The notes below the pieces were generated by a model. The model searched no databases and was not told where the DNA came from. It saw only the letters and a program-made list of their open reading frames with translations. From assembly GCF_020176695.1 (NCBI RefSeq), contig NZ_JAIWIA010000009.1, positions 62,001-126,000 of the forward strand: a DNA stretch of 64,000 bases, given 5' to 3'. The position numbers were made by a program, and so were the translations under genes. Shown here in pieces: positions 1 through 9,217 of the stretch. How positions within the stretch are numbered: the stretch's first letter is position 1; each line of letters starts with the position of its first letter. Source of the stretch: Massilia sp. MS-15. GTDB taxonomy: Bacteria > Pseudomonadota > Gammaproteobacteria > Burkholderiales > Burkholderiaceae_D.

Positions 1-735
1 CGCTTCCAGGTTGACGCAGGCCGACTTCACCGCCTCGGTCGCGTACCGGTCGAGCAGTTCGTCGCTGAAGTAGCCGTAGTCGTAGCGTCCGCCGCCGCCG
101 GAAGAACCGACTTCGCGCCGGCCGTTCTGCTCGGCGATGACGGTGACCGACACGCGTACCAGCGGGCGGATGTCGGCCGCCAGCACGCCGTCGCTGCGCA
201 CCACCAGCACCACGTCGTATTCCCCGGCCAGGCCGGCCATCACCTGCACCACGCGCGGATCCTTGGCGCGCGCCATCTTCTCGACGCGCTCGAGCAGCTT
301 CACCTTGGCGGTGGCGTCGAGCGAAGCCAGCGGATCATGTGGCAGGTAGAGCGAGCGGCCGCCGGTCGGGCGGGTCGCGCCCGCGATCTTGACGCGGCCA
401 GCGCCGGCGCGGGCGATGGTGCGGGTGGCGGCGGCCGCATCCAGCAGCGCCGCTTCGGAAATATCGTCCGAATACGAGAACGCGGTGCGGTCGCCGGAGA
501 CGGCGCGCACGCCGACGCCCTGGTCGATCGAGAAGCTGCCGGTCTTGACGATGCCTTCTTCCAGGCTCCAGCCCTCGCTTTTCGTGAACTGGAAATACAG
601 GTCGGCGTAGTCGACCTTGTGCGTGAACATCGAGCCCAGCGCGTTCAGCAGCTTGCCTTCGTCCAGGCCGAATGGGGTCAGCAGCACGTCGCGTGCGACA
701 GCCAGGGAGGAAAGGTTCGGTTCGAATGGTTTCAT
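1..735 (-). CDS. tldD: Metalloprotease TldD, N-terminal part (cut by window edge)
   Basis: The first 245 residues of TldD are present; the rest lies beyond the left edge. TldD pairs with TldE/PmbA to form a zinc-dependent peptidase that degrades unfolded peptides and matures some ribosomal peptides (family knowledge). The visible part has the typical N-terminal domain, with the tract YADLYFQFTKSEGWSLEEG and then SFSIDQGVGVRAVSGDRTAF. The HExxxH zinc motif is downstream and not visible. The ATG at 735 starts MKPFEPNLSSLAVARD, as expected for the family. The gene lies downstream of yhdP and the nitrilase-like gene on the same strand, an arrangement conserved in many proteobacteria, separated from the latter by about 200 bases. 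Confidence 0.93.
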   Translation of the reverse strand, partial: MKPFEPNLSSLAVARDVLLTPFGLDEGKLLNALGSMFTHKVDYADLYFQFTKSEGWSLEEGIVKTGSFSIDQGVGVRAVSGDRTAFSYSDDISEAALLDAAAATRTIARAGAGRVKIAGATRPTGGRSLYLPHDPLASLDATAKVKLLERVEKMARAKDPRVVQVMAGLAGEYDVVLVVRSDGVLAADIRPLVRVSVTVIAEQNGRREVGSSGGGGRYDYGYFSDELLDRYATEAVKSACVNLEA

Positions 736-937
736 TTTGCGTTCGGTCCTTCGTGTGGAACGGGCATTGTGCCATATCCGGCCGCTTCGTACCGGACAGC
801 AGATCCGCTCGAAACAATGCGAGTCTGCGCCGAATTATCGGGCATGGTCGCCACATTCATTACGCGACAGCTCGGAAACGAGGCTTACGGAAATTGACCG
901 AAAGCCCTTGGCAAATAATTCGACTCTGACCCCATTT

Positions 938-1735
<798 letters not shown>

Positions 1736-1740
1736 TGCTG

Positions 1741-4700
1741 TCACTCCTTCCTGGCGTTCGGGCGCCTGGCGGCCGGGGGCGGGGCCGGGGCCGGTGGCGG
1801 CGCGGGATTGTCGATCTTGACGATGGTGGGAGACTTCCAGGGTCCCGAGATCCGCATCTGGTAAGTCAGCGCCTTCATCACCGGCGCACGCAGGAACAGC
1901 TGGGCCAGGTAGCTGCCGATGCCGATGATCGGGTTCACCGCCAGCCCGTACACCAGCGGCCCGGTACCCAGGTTGAATTCCGGGATCACCACCACGCGCA
2001 GGTTGGTCGTCTCGTTCGCGATGTCGGCCGTGCCGTCCATCAGGATGGTGGCCGCCACCCCATGCATCTTGAGGTTGTCGGTGCGTAGCACGCCACGCTG
2101 GATCAGGGCGTTGGCGCTGATGCCATCGAAGGCCAGGCCCTCGGAAAACACGTCGTGGAAGTCGAGCTTGAGCAGGCGCGGCAATGCCTGCAGGCTCAGC
2201 ACGCCGAGCAGCTTGGCCGCGCCCGGGTCCTGCTTCAGGAACTGGCCCGACTCCACGTTCATCTCGATCTGGCCGGACAGGCTTGGAATGTCCAGCGCGT
2301 ACGGCAAGCCGCTCCAGGAAATATCGCCAGCCATCTTGCCCTTGCCACGGCGCAGGGTCTCGGGGAAGCCCAGGCGGTCCAGCAGCCTGCCGGCATCAAT
2401 GATGTCGAGGATGAAGTTGAGGCTGGTGTTGCTGCGCCCGTCCTTGGTCAGCCAGCGCCCGTTCGCCTTCAGCTGGCCATCCGGATTGTCGATGCTGAGC
2501 CGGTTGATGCGCCACTCGCGCCCGGCCAGGGCCTGCACGTTGCTGGCCTGCAGCTCAAGGCGGCCGAGGCGCTTGTTGAAGAGCTGGAACTGCTCGGCCA
2601 CGATGTCGAGCGACGGGATGGTCGCGCCGGCGCCGCGGTTCGATTCGAGCAGGTGCTTGACCTCGGCCTCGTCCGATTCCGGGATCACCAGCGAGGCCAG
2701 GCGCGCCGTGACCTTGCCAAGGCCCTGGCCGCTGCCGGACTCGGCCCAGGTCAGGTAGCCGCTGGCATGGCGCGAATGCAGGTTGGCCTGCCAGGTATCC
2801 TTCAGGTGGCTGGCGCCCAGCACGACGTCGGCCACGCGCCGTTCGCCGATGGTGAGTTCCCCCACCCGGCCCGCGATCACGGTCGGCAGCACGTACTGGT
2901 CGAAGCCGACGCCGCCCTGGCCGGAACCATCTCCGCCTTCTCCCGCGATCGCCTTGCCGGCGGCAATCCAGGCATCGGCATTCAGCGCGCGCATGTTCAC
3001 GTGGATCATCATGCCGCCGTCCGGCTCCGGCGCCGGCACGTTGGCGCCGATGCCGCCGCGCAGCACGGTCCAGGGTCCACGGCCGGACTTTTCGCGCAGG
3101 TAGCGCGCCGCCAGGTGCTCGCCCAGCGCCACCCGGATCTCGTCGCGCGCCACGCCGTTCATGGTGGGCTCGCCGGCCAGCACGAAACGCAGTGGCAGCG
3201 CCTCGGCCTGCGGCTTGTTGAGCGGGGCCGGCAGTTCCAGGCCGAGGCCGGCCAGGTTCGAATCGAGCGTCACGCTGCGCCGGCCGTCGCGCACCACCAC
3301 GCTGCCGCTGTAGGGCGTGCTGCCCGACAGGCGCTGCGCCAGGCGGGCCAGCGCCGGCGCCGGGGCGGTGCGGCGCATGCCCTCGGCGGACAGGGTGCCG
3401 CCAAAGCGCACCGCGATGCTGCCGTCGGCCTGGGTGCCGCCGCCCAGGGCCAGCGGCGCGCCCAGGAAACTGGCGCCGATGCCGTCCAGCGACACGCCAT
3501 GCTCCCAGAACGCCACCTTGCCCTGCGCCGCCTGCAGTGGCGGCAGTTCGGGGAACAGGCTCACTTCATTGCCCAGCAATTGCAGGCTGCCCTGCACCTT
3601 GGTATCCGGCAGATGGGCGAGCGGCATGCGCAGCTTCAGGCCCAGGCGCGCATTGCCGGTGGCGCGGGTCTCGTCCAGGAAATGGCCGATCCAGCCCGGC
3701 ACCGGGCTGGCCGCGACGTAGCGCAGGAATTCCGGCAAGGGGGCGGCGGCGCTGCCGTCGATCTCCAGCATCATGTGCTCGTGCGCGCCGAGGTCGGGAA
3801 TCACCGCCTTCACGTTCGACAGCGCCACGCCCATGGTACGCAGGCGCTCGCCGTGAATCTCCATGCGCGCACGGTCGAACTCGATGCGGCCGTCGATGTG
3901 CTCGGCCAGCGGCCACAGCGGCGTACCGTCCGGATGCCGGTGGCCGGGCGCGTATTCTAGGCGCGCATCCTCGAGCCGCCCGGCGATGTGGAACTCGCCG
4001 CGCGCGCGCTCGAGCACGTTGCTGGCGCGGAAAGGGAAGTTGGCCAGGTCGCCGCGCAGGCGCAGGCTGGCGTCGCGCAGGGTACCGCCCTGCAGCGCGC
4101 CGTCCAGCCAGTGCGCCAGGTGCTCGGGCGTGGCGCGCGGCAGGTAGCGGCCCACGGTGCCGATCGCGAAGCCGTCCAGGGTGCCGGTGAAGTCGGCCGT
4201 GCCCGGTCCGGCGCCGCGGCTGCCCCCGGCGCCGTCGGATTGCAGCGGCAGCAGGTGGCGACCCGACAGCGAACCGGTCAGCGCGCCGTGCGCGAAGGCC
4301 AGCCGTTCCACCTCGACCAGCAGCTGGCGGGCCGGTTCGAACTTCCAGCGTGCCTTCAGGTCGAGCCGGTCGAGCGGCAGCGCGGGCTGGGCGAACCAGG
4401 CCGGCATGTCGAGCACCAGGTGCTGGGCATCGACCGTCAGGCTGCCGCCCTGCTCGTTGGCATCGATGCTGCCGCTCAGGTTCTGGAAGCCGGGCGTGGC
4501 GGGGCGCGCCGGCAGCGCCGGCTGGCCATTGCGCGCCGGCTGGGCGGCGCGCGCCGGCTGCGCCTTCACGCTCAGGCCGGCCACGTTGCCGCGTACCCGC
4601 ATGGCGCGCAGGGCCGGATAGCGGCCGTCCCATTCGGCCGACAGGTCGAGCACGCGGCCACGCGGCGCGTAGTCGACCAGCAGCTGGCGCTGCTGCGGCG

Positions 4701-5949
4701 GCAGCGGCAGGTAGCCGGCCAGGGTCGCCAGCGCGCCGATGTCGAGCTGGTGCGCGCTCAGCTCGCCATGCTCGGGCTTGCCGTCGCGCGCCGGATGCCA
4801 GCGCTGCTCGAGCGTGGCCGGCGGGAGCGCGCGGCCGTCGCGGGTGGTGACCGAGAAGCCGGTCAGGCTCAGCACATGGCCGTGGGCGCCAAAGGTCGGC
4901 CGGCCTTCGTCGCGCCCGGGCAGCAATTCCTCGCGCGCCGCCAGCCGGCCCGTCACCCGCGCCAGCTCCAGCGGCGCCAGGCCGGCGCCAAGGCGGGCGT
5001 TGACGCCGGCCAGCGCCAGGTCGGCGGTGAAGCCGGCCACGCGGGCCTGGTCGACGTTGAGCCAGGCGCGCAGCGAGCCGCGTCCGGCCGTCACGTCGAC
5101 AGGCATGTCGCGCAGCGGCAGGTAGCGCTGCCAGGCGGCCAGGTCGGCGCCACGCAGGTCGGCATACAGTTCGCCTTTCCAGCGCTTCAGGTCGGACGGA
5201 CGGGCGGCGAAGCGGTGGCGGAAGCGCGCCCGCAGGTCGATCGGCTGGCCCAGCGCGCGCGGGGGCGTGGCGCGCAGCGCGAAGCGGTGGCCGCCGCCGA
5301 AGCGGTTCAGCAGGGCCAGGGTGACGTCGTCCAGGACCAGGGTGGGCGTGCCGCGCAGCTCGTCGGTCCAGGCGACGCGGCCCTCGCGGATCACGATCTC
5401 GCGCTGGCGCAGCAGCCAGTCGGCGCCACGCCCGTCGTCCTGCTTGTGCGGATCGAGGCGCACACCGGCCACCCGCAGCACGCCATCCGCGCCGCGCCGC
5501 ACGTCCAGCTGCGGGCGGGTAATTTCGAGCGCGTGCAGGCGCGGCTCGAAGGCGGCCAGGCTCCACCAGGACAGCGCCGCCTCGACCCGCGGCAGGGCCA
5601 GCGCCTGGCGTCCGCCGCGCTCGATCAGGCGTACGTCATCCAGGCGCAGGACCGGATGAATGCCGCGCCAGGACGCGCCAAGGCGCCCGATGGTGACCTG
5701 GTTGCCGAGCGCGCGCCCGGCGGCGGCCTCGATGTCGCTCTTATATAGGTCGATGTTGGGGAGGATCGCGTAGCGCAGTGCGAGGAACAGCAGCCCCAGG
5801 CCGAAATACAGCAGCAGCACCAGCTTGATGGCGAACCCGAGGAAATGGTGGGAAGCCAGGTTGGCGTAACGATAGGCCGCGCGCAGCCGCTGCCAGCGCA
5901 CGGCCAGCGGCAGGTGGGCCTCGGCCGCCCGCGGTTCCCGGTTGTCCAT
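1741..5949 (-). CDS. yhdP: YhdP family AsmA-like envelope protein
   Basis: A very long protein (about 1402 residues) with one N-terminal membrane helix at about residues 37-62 (FLGFAIKLVLLLYFGLGLLF) followed by a large periplasmic region. This is the build of the AsmA-like proteins YhdP, TamB and YdbH, which are thought to form hydrophobic-groove bridges carrying phospholipids to the outer membrane. The C-terminal part (LDRLGFPETLRRGKGKMAGD, then ALIQRGVLRTDNLKMHG) is characteristic of the YhdP/DUF3971 group. It ends in a proline- and alanine-rich tail. A TTG at 5961 would add four residues; the ATG at 5949 is preferred, though neither has a clear ribosome binding site. It heads the yhdP-nit-tldD set and is divergent from glnE. 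Confidence 0.92.
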   Translation of the reverse strand: MDNREPRAAEAHLPLAVRWQRLRAAYRYANLASHHFLGFAIKLVLLLYFGLGLLFLALRYAILPNIDLYKSDIEAAAGRALGNQVTIGRLGASWRGIHPVLRLDDVRLIERGGRQALALPRVEAALSWWSLAAFEPRLHALEITRPQLDVRRGADGVLRVAGVRLDPHKQDDGRGADWLLRQREIVIREGRVAWTDELRGTPTLVLDDVTLALLNRFGGGHRFALRATPPRALGQPIDLRARFRHRFAARPSDLKRWKGELYADLRGADLAAWQRYLPLRDMPVDVTAGRGSLRAWLNVDQARVAGFTADLALAGVNARLGAGLAPLELARVTGRLAAREELLPGRDEGRPTFGAHGHVLSLTGFSVTTRDGRALPPATLEQRWHPARDGKPEHGELSAHQLDIGALATLAGYLPLPPQQRQLLVDYAPRGRVLDLSAEWDGRYPALRAMRVRGNVAGLSVKAQPARAAQPARNGQPALPARPATPGFQNLSGSIDANEQGGSLTVDAQHLVLDMPAWFAQPALPLDRLDLKARWKFEPARQLLVEVERLAFAHGALTGSLSGRHLLPLQSDGAGGSRGAGPGTADFTGTLDGFAIGTVGRYLPRATPEHLAHWLDGALQGGTLRDASLRLRGDLANFPFRASNVLERARGEFHIAGRLEDARLEYAPGHRHPDGTPLWPLAEHIDGRIEFDRARMEIHGERLRTMGVALSNVKAVIPDLGAHEHMMLEIDGSAAAPLPEFLRYVAASPVPGWIGHFLDETRATGNARLGLKLRMPLAHLPDTKVQGSLQLLGNEVSLFPELPPLQAAQGKVAFWEHGVSLDGIGASFLGAPLALGGGTQADGSIAVRFGGTLSAEGMRRTAPAPALARLAQRLSGSTPYSGSVVVRDGRRSVTLDSNLAGLGLELPAPLNKPQAEALPLRFVLAGEPTMNGVARDEIRVALGEHLAARYLREKSGRGPWTVLRGGIGANVPAPEPDGGMMIHVNMRALNADAWIAAGKAIAGEGGDGSGQGGVGFDQYVLPTVIAGRVGELTIGERRVADVVLGASHLKDTWQANLHSRHASGYLTWAESGSGQGLGKVTARLASLVIPESDEAEVKHLLESNRGAGATIPSLDIVAEQFQLFNKRLGRLELQASNVQALAGREWRINRLSIDNPDGQLKANGRWLTKDGRSNTSLNFILDIIDAGRLLDRLGFPETLRRGKGKMAGDISWSGLPYALDIPSLSGQIEMNVESGQFLKQDPGAAKLLGVLSLQALPRLLKLDFHDVFSEGLAFDGISANALIQRGVLRTDNLKMHGVAATILMDGTADIANETTNLRVVVIPEFNLGTGPLVYGLAVNPIIGIGSYLAQLFLRAPVMKALTYQMRISGPWKSPTIVKIDNPAPPPAPAPPPAARRPNARKE

Positions 5950-6111
5950 CAAGGTGCTCAAAAAGGTTCGCCGTAAATTGATTCTCTAATAACAGATCGC
6001 TTGCAACAGTCGCGGCGTCTACCTTACCATCGTGCACACCCCAAGCGGCACGGCGGGCAATTCTACCGCACGAATGCCTGCCGGACGGCAAAACTCACCC
6101 GGACCGACACC

Positions 6112-8892
6112 ATGCCTCTTCCTTCCCCGGCCGCCCCCGCGCCTGCCTCCACCGGACCGGCGAGCGCCTCCCGTTTCCTGCAGCGCTGGCTCGGCGCCGA
6201 TCCGGCGCGCCAGGCCCGGCTCGACGAGCTGTCCCGATTATCGCTGGCCGATGCCGACTTCGGCGCCTTGTTGGCGCGCGAGCAGGCCGGCGCCGCGGGC
6301 GCTGCCCTTCCCCTGCCCCTGCCGCGCGCCATGCGGCGCCTGCGCAACCTGCTGGTCTGCGCCCTCGTCCGGCGCGACCTGGAAGGCCGGGCCAGCCTGG
6401 ACGAAGTGGTGACCGCCATGACCCGCTTCGCCGACTTCGCCATCCAGACCCACTGCGCCGCCCTCACCGGGGAACTGCGCGCCGCGCACGGCGTCCCGAC
6501 CGGCGCGGAGTCGGGCCGCCCCCAGGAACTGATCGTGCTGTCCATGGGCAAGGGGGGCGGGGGCGAACTCAACGTATCGTCCGACATCGACCTGATCTTC
6601 GTCTATCCCGAGGATGGCGATACCGCGGCCGGCCCCGGCCAGCGCCAGCTGTCGAATCACGAGTTCTTCGTGCGCCTCGGCCGGCGCCTGAACGCGGCCC
6701 TGTCGGAAATCATCGAGGACGGCTTCACCTTCCGCGTCGACATGGCGCTGCGCCCGAACGGCAACTCCGGGCCGCTCGCGGCCAGCCTCAACATGGTCGA
6801 AGAGTACCTCATTGTGCAGGGCCGGGAATGGGAGCGCTATGCCTGGGTCAAGGCGCGCGCCGTTACCGGCGATCCGCAGGACATCGCGGCGCTGGAAGCG
6901 ATCGTGCGGCCCTTCGTGTTCCGGCGCTACCTCGACTTCGGGGTGATCGATGCGATCCGCAATATGCATGCCCAGATCCGGGCCGAAGTGAAGCGCCAGG
7001 AGCGGCTGCATCCGGAACGCAGCCACAACGTCAAGCTGGGGCGCGGCGGGATCCGCGAGATCGAGTTCCTGGCCCAGGTGTTCCAGCTGATCCGCGGCGG
7101 GCGCGACCCGGCCCTGCGCAACCGCTCGACCCGCGCCACCCTGCGCCTGCTGGCCGAGCGCGAACTGCTGCCGGAGGACACGGTGACGCGCCTGCTGGAA
7201 GCCTACACCTTCCTGCGCAACCTGGAACACCGCCTGCAATACCTGGACGATGCCCAGACCCATACCCTGCCCGCCAGCGAGGACGACCGGCTGACGGTGG
7301 CGCACATGATGGGCCTGCCGGACACCGCGACCCTGCTGGCCCGGCTGGACGCGCAGCGCGCCTTCGTCGCCGCCCAGTTCGACGCCATCTTCGCCGACAA
7401 GACCGAGCCGGCCGCGCCGCAGGCGCCGACCCTGGCCGACGACCCGGAAAACCACGAAGCCATCGCGGCCCGCCTGGCCGAACTCGGCTATGACGATCCG
7501 CCCGCCGCCGCCGCCCGCCTGGTGGCCACCCTGCAGGGGCCGCGCCTGTCCAGCCTGCCCGACGCCAGCCGTGCCCGCCTGCTGGCGCTGGGCGACGCCG
7601 CGCTCGGCCAGATCGCCACCGTGGTGCGCGAAGCCGGGGTCGGCAGCCACACCGCCACGCTCGGGCGCCTGCTCGATTTTTTCGAAGCGATCGCGCGCCG
7701 CTCGGCCTACCTGTCGCTGCTGACCGAATACCCGCACACCCTGGAACGGGTGATCCGCATGATGAACGCCAGTGGCTGGGCCGCCCTGTTCCTGACCCAG
7801 CACCCGCTCCTGCTCGACGAACTGCTGGACGACCGCAACGAGAACGCCGGCAGTCCGGAACAGCTCGCCCAGCTGGCCGCCAGCGTCGACGAGCAGCTGG
7901 AGGCGGCGGCCGGCGACACCGAGCGCCAGCTCGACATCCTGCGTGAAGCCCACCACGCCCAGCTGTTCCGCCTGCTGGCCCTGGACCTGGCCGGCGAACT
8001 CTCGGTCGAGCGCCTGGCCGATCACCTGTCGCTGCTGGCCGACACCATCGTCGGCGCCACCGTGCGCCACGCCTGGCGCACGGTGGCCAGCCGCCACATC
8101 GAGGAGCCGCGCTTCGCCGTCATCGCCTACGGCAAGCTGGGCGGCAAGGAACTCGGCTACGTGTCCGACCTCGACGTCATCTTCCTGTTCGACGACGAGG
8201 ACGAGATGGCACCGTCCAACTACGCCAAGCTGGCCCAGCGCTTCATCACCTGGAACACGGCGCACACGGCGGCCGGGATCCTGTTCGACATCGATACCGC
8301 GCTGCGCCCGGATGGCGCCAGCGGCATGCTGGTGTCCACCGTGGCCGCCTTCGAGCGCTACCAGCACGCGTCGGCCTGGATCTGGGAACACCAGGCCCTG
8401 ACCCGCGCCCGCTTCTGCGCCGGCGACGCCGCCATCGGCGCGCGTTTCGAACGCATCCGCGAGGCCGTGCTGCGCAAGGACCGCAGCGGCCAGGAACAAC
8501 AGCTCAAGATTGAAGTCTGCGCGATGCGCCGGCGGATGCGCGAGGCCAACGTGCATCCCGGCCCCCTGTTCGACCTCAAGCAGGACCAAGGCGGCATGAT
8601 CGATATCGAGTTCATCGTCCAGTACCTGGTACTGCGCCATGCGGCAGTCTATCCGCAGCTGACGGCGAATGCCGGCAACATCGCCCTGCTGCGCCTGGCG
8701 GGCGAACTTGGCCTGATCGACCCGGGCCTGGGCGCGGCCGTGGCCGACGCCTACCGCGCCATGCGCCGCCTGCAGCACCAGGTACGCCTGCAGGGACAGG
8801 AAAAGGCGCGCGTCGATCCGCAGCTGCTGGGCGAGCATCCGGCCCAGGTGCGGCGCCTGTGGGAAGCCTGTTTTGGTGTAGCGCCGCCCTGA
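6112..8892 (+). CDS. glnE: Bifunctional glutamine synthetase adenylyltransferase/deadenylylase
   Basis: A 926-residue cytoplasmic enzyme that adds AMP to, or removes it from, a tyrosine of glutamine synthetase in response to PII and glutamine. Both nucleotidyltransferase halves are visible: an N-terminal deadenylylase site near residue 144 (SMGKGGGGELNVSSDIDLIF) and a C-terminal adenylylase site near residue 674 (AYGKLGGKELGYVSDLDVIF). The first motif has G where L is usual (GKGGGG rather than GKLGG). The start ATG at 6112 was chosen because it gives the usual MPLPSPAAP-like lead-in; the frame is open upstream but lacks homology-like sequence. Its target GlnA is encoded about 27 kb away in this window. 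An NtrC-like box lies 38 bases after the stop. Confidence 0.95.
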   Translation: MPLPSPAAPAPASTGPASASRFLQRWLGADPARQARLDELSRLSLADADFGALLAREQAGAAGAALPLPLPRAMRRLRNLLVCALVRRDLEGRASLDEVVTAMTRFADFAIQTHCAALTGELRAAHGVPTGAESGRPQELIVLSMGKGGGGELNVSSDIDLIFVYPEDGDTAAGPGQRQLSNHEFFVRLGRRLNAALSEIIEDGFTFRVDMALRPNGNSGPLAASLNMVEEYLIVQGREWERYAWVKARAVTGDPQDIAALEAIVRPFVFRRYLDFGVIDAIRNMHAQIRAEVKRQERLHPERSHNVKLGRGGIREIEFLAQVFQLIRGGRDPALRNRSTRATLRLLAERELLPEDTVTRLLEAYTFLRNLEHRLQYLDDAQTHTLPASEDDRLTVAHMMGLPDTATLLARLDAQRAFVAAQFDAIFADKTEPAAPQAPTLADDPENHEAIAARLAELGYDDPPAAAARLVATLQGPRLSSLPDASRARLLALGDAALGQIATVVREAGVGSHTATLGRLLDFFEAIARRSAYLSLLTEYPHTLERVIRMMNASGWAALFLTQHPLLLDELLDDRNENAGSPEQLAQLAASVDEQLEAAAGDTERQLDILREAHHAQLFRLLALDLAGELSVERLADHLSLLADTIVGATVRHAWRTVASRHIEEPRFAVIAYGKLGGKELGYVSDLDVIFLFDDEDEMAPSNYAKLAQRFITWNTAHTAAGILFDIDTALRPDGASGMLVSTVAAFERYQHASAWIWEHQALTRARFCAGDAAIGARFERIREAVLRKDRSGQEQQLKIEVCAMRRRMREANVHPGPLFDLKQDQGGMIDIEFIVQYLVLRHAAVYPQLTANAGNIALLRLAGELGLIDPGLGAAVADAYRAMRRLQHQVRLQGQEKARVDPQLLGEHPAQVRRLWEACFGVAPP

Positions 8893-9217
8893 GGCTATTG
8901 CGTCACCCCGCCTGTACTTTTCAGTTACATGCACCAGAGTGGTGCATGTCACTTTTTCAATATCTTTTCCCTATCGTCTGCCCGCTAATCTGGCATACAT
9001 ATGCTATTGACTTTTGGGTCAGAGATTTCCCGTCATAACTGTTGTTTTCGCGACATATTTCCCCTTCCATGGCATTGACGCTAGTCAACGCGTGATGATC
9101 TTATAAAGATGTGTATGCATATTGGCTACCCGTTTACCCACGGTTACGCCACGCCACACAGGTTGCAATTTTTGAAAAACAGAAACGTGCCCCTAAGGGG
9201 TGCAAGACGGAGAACAC
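8893..9217. other. Intergenic region with NtrC-like palindrome between glnE and the first receptor
   Basis: This 325-base AT-richer gap contains a perfect 23-base palindrome at 8927-8949 (listed separately). It also has an imperfect -24/-12-like pair at 8991-9004 (GG and GC separated by 9 rather than 10 bases), an inverted repeat TTGAC-GCTA-GTCAA at 9075-9088, a TATAAA at about 9101, and a small CCCC-TAA-GGGG hairpin just before the ribosome binding site of the receptor. No coding capacity was recognised. Confidence 0.6.
8930..8946. promoter_or_regulatory. Perfect NtrC-type binding box
   Basis: The sequence TGCACCAGAGTGGTGCA matches the NtrC consensus TGCACC-N5-GGTGCA at every defined base. 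The symmetry extends to 23 bases (8927-8949). It lies 38 bases after the glnE stop and about 270 bases before the receptor start at 9218. It is followed by CACTTTTT, so a role as a glnE terminator stem is an alternative. Function is inferred; the match is direct. Confidence 0.6.

Noticed and set aside
8991-9004. Possible sigma-54 promoter for receptor 1 (TGGCAT then ATGC)
   Set aside because: Only 9 bases separate GG and GC, and sigma-54 promoters are strict at 10, so I do not annotate it; kept as a note in the NtrC finding.
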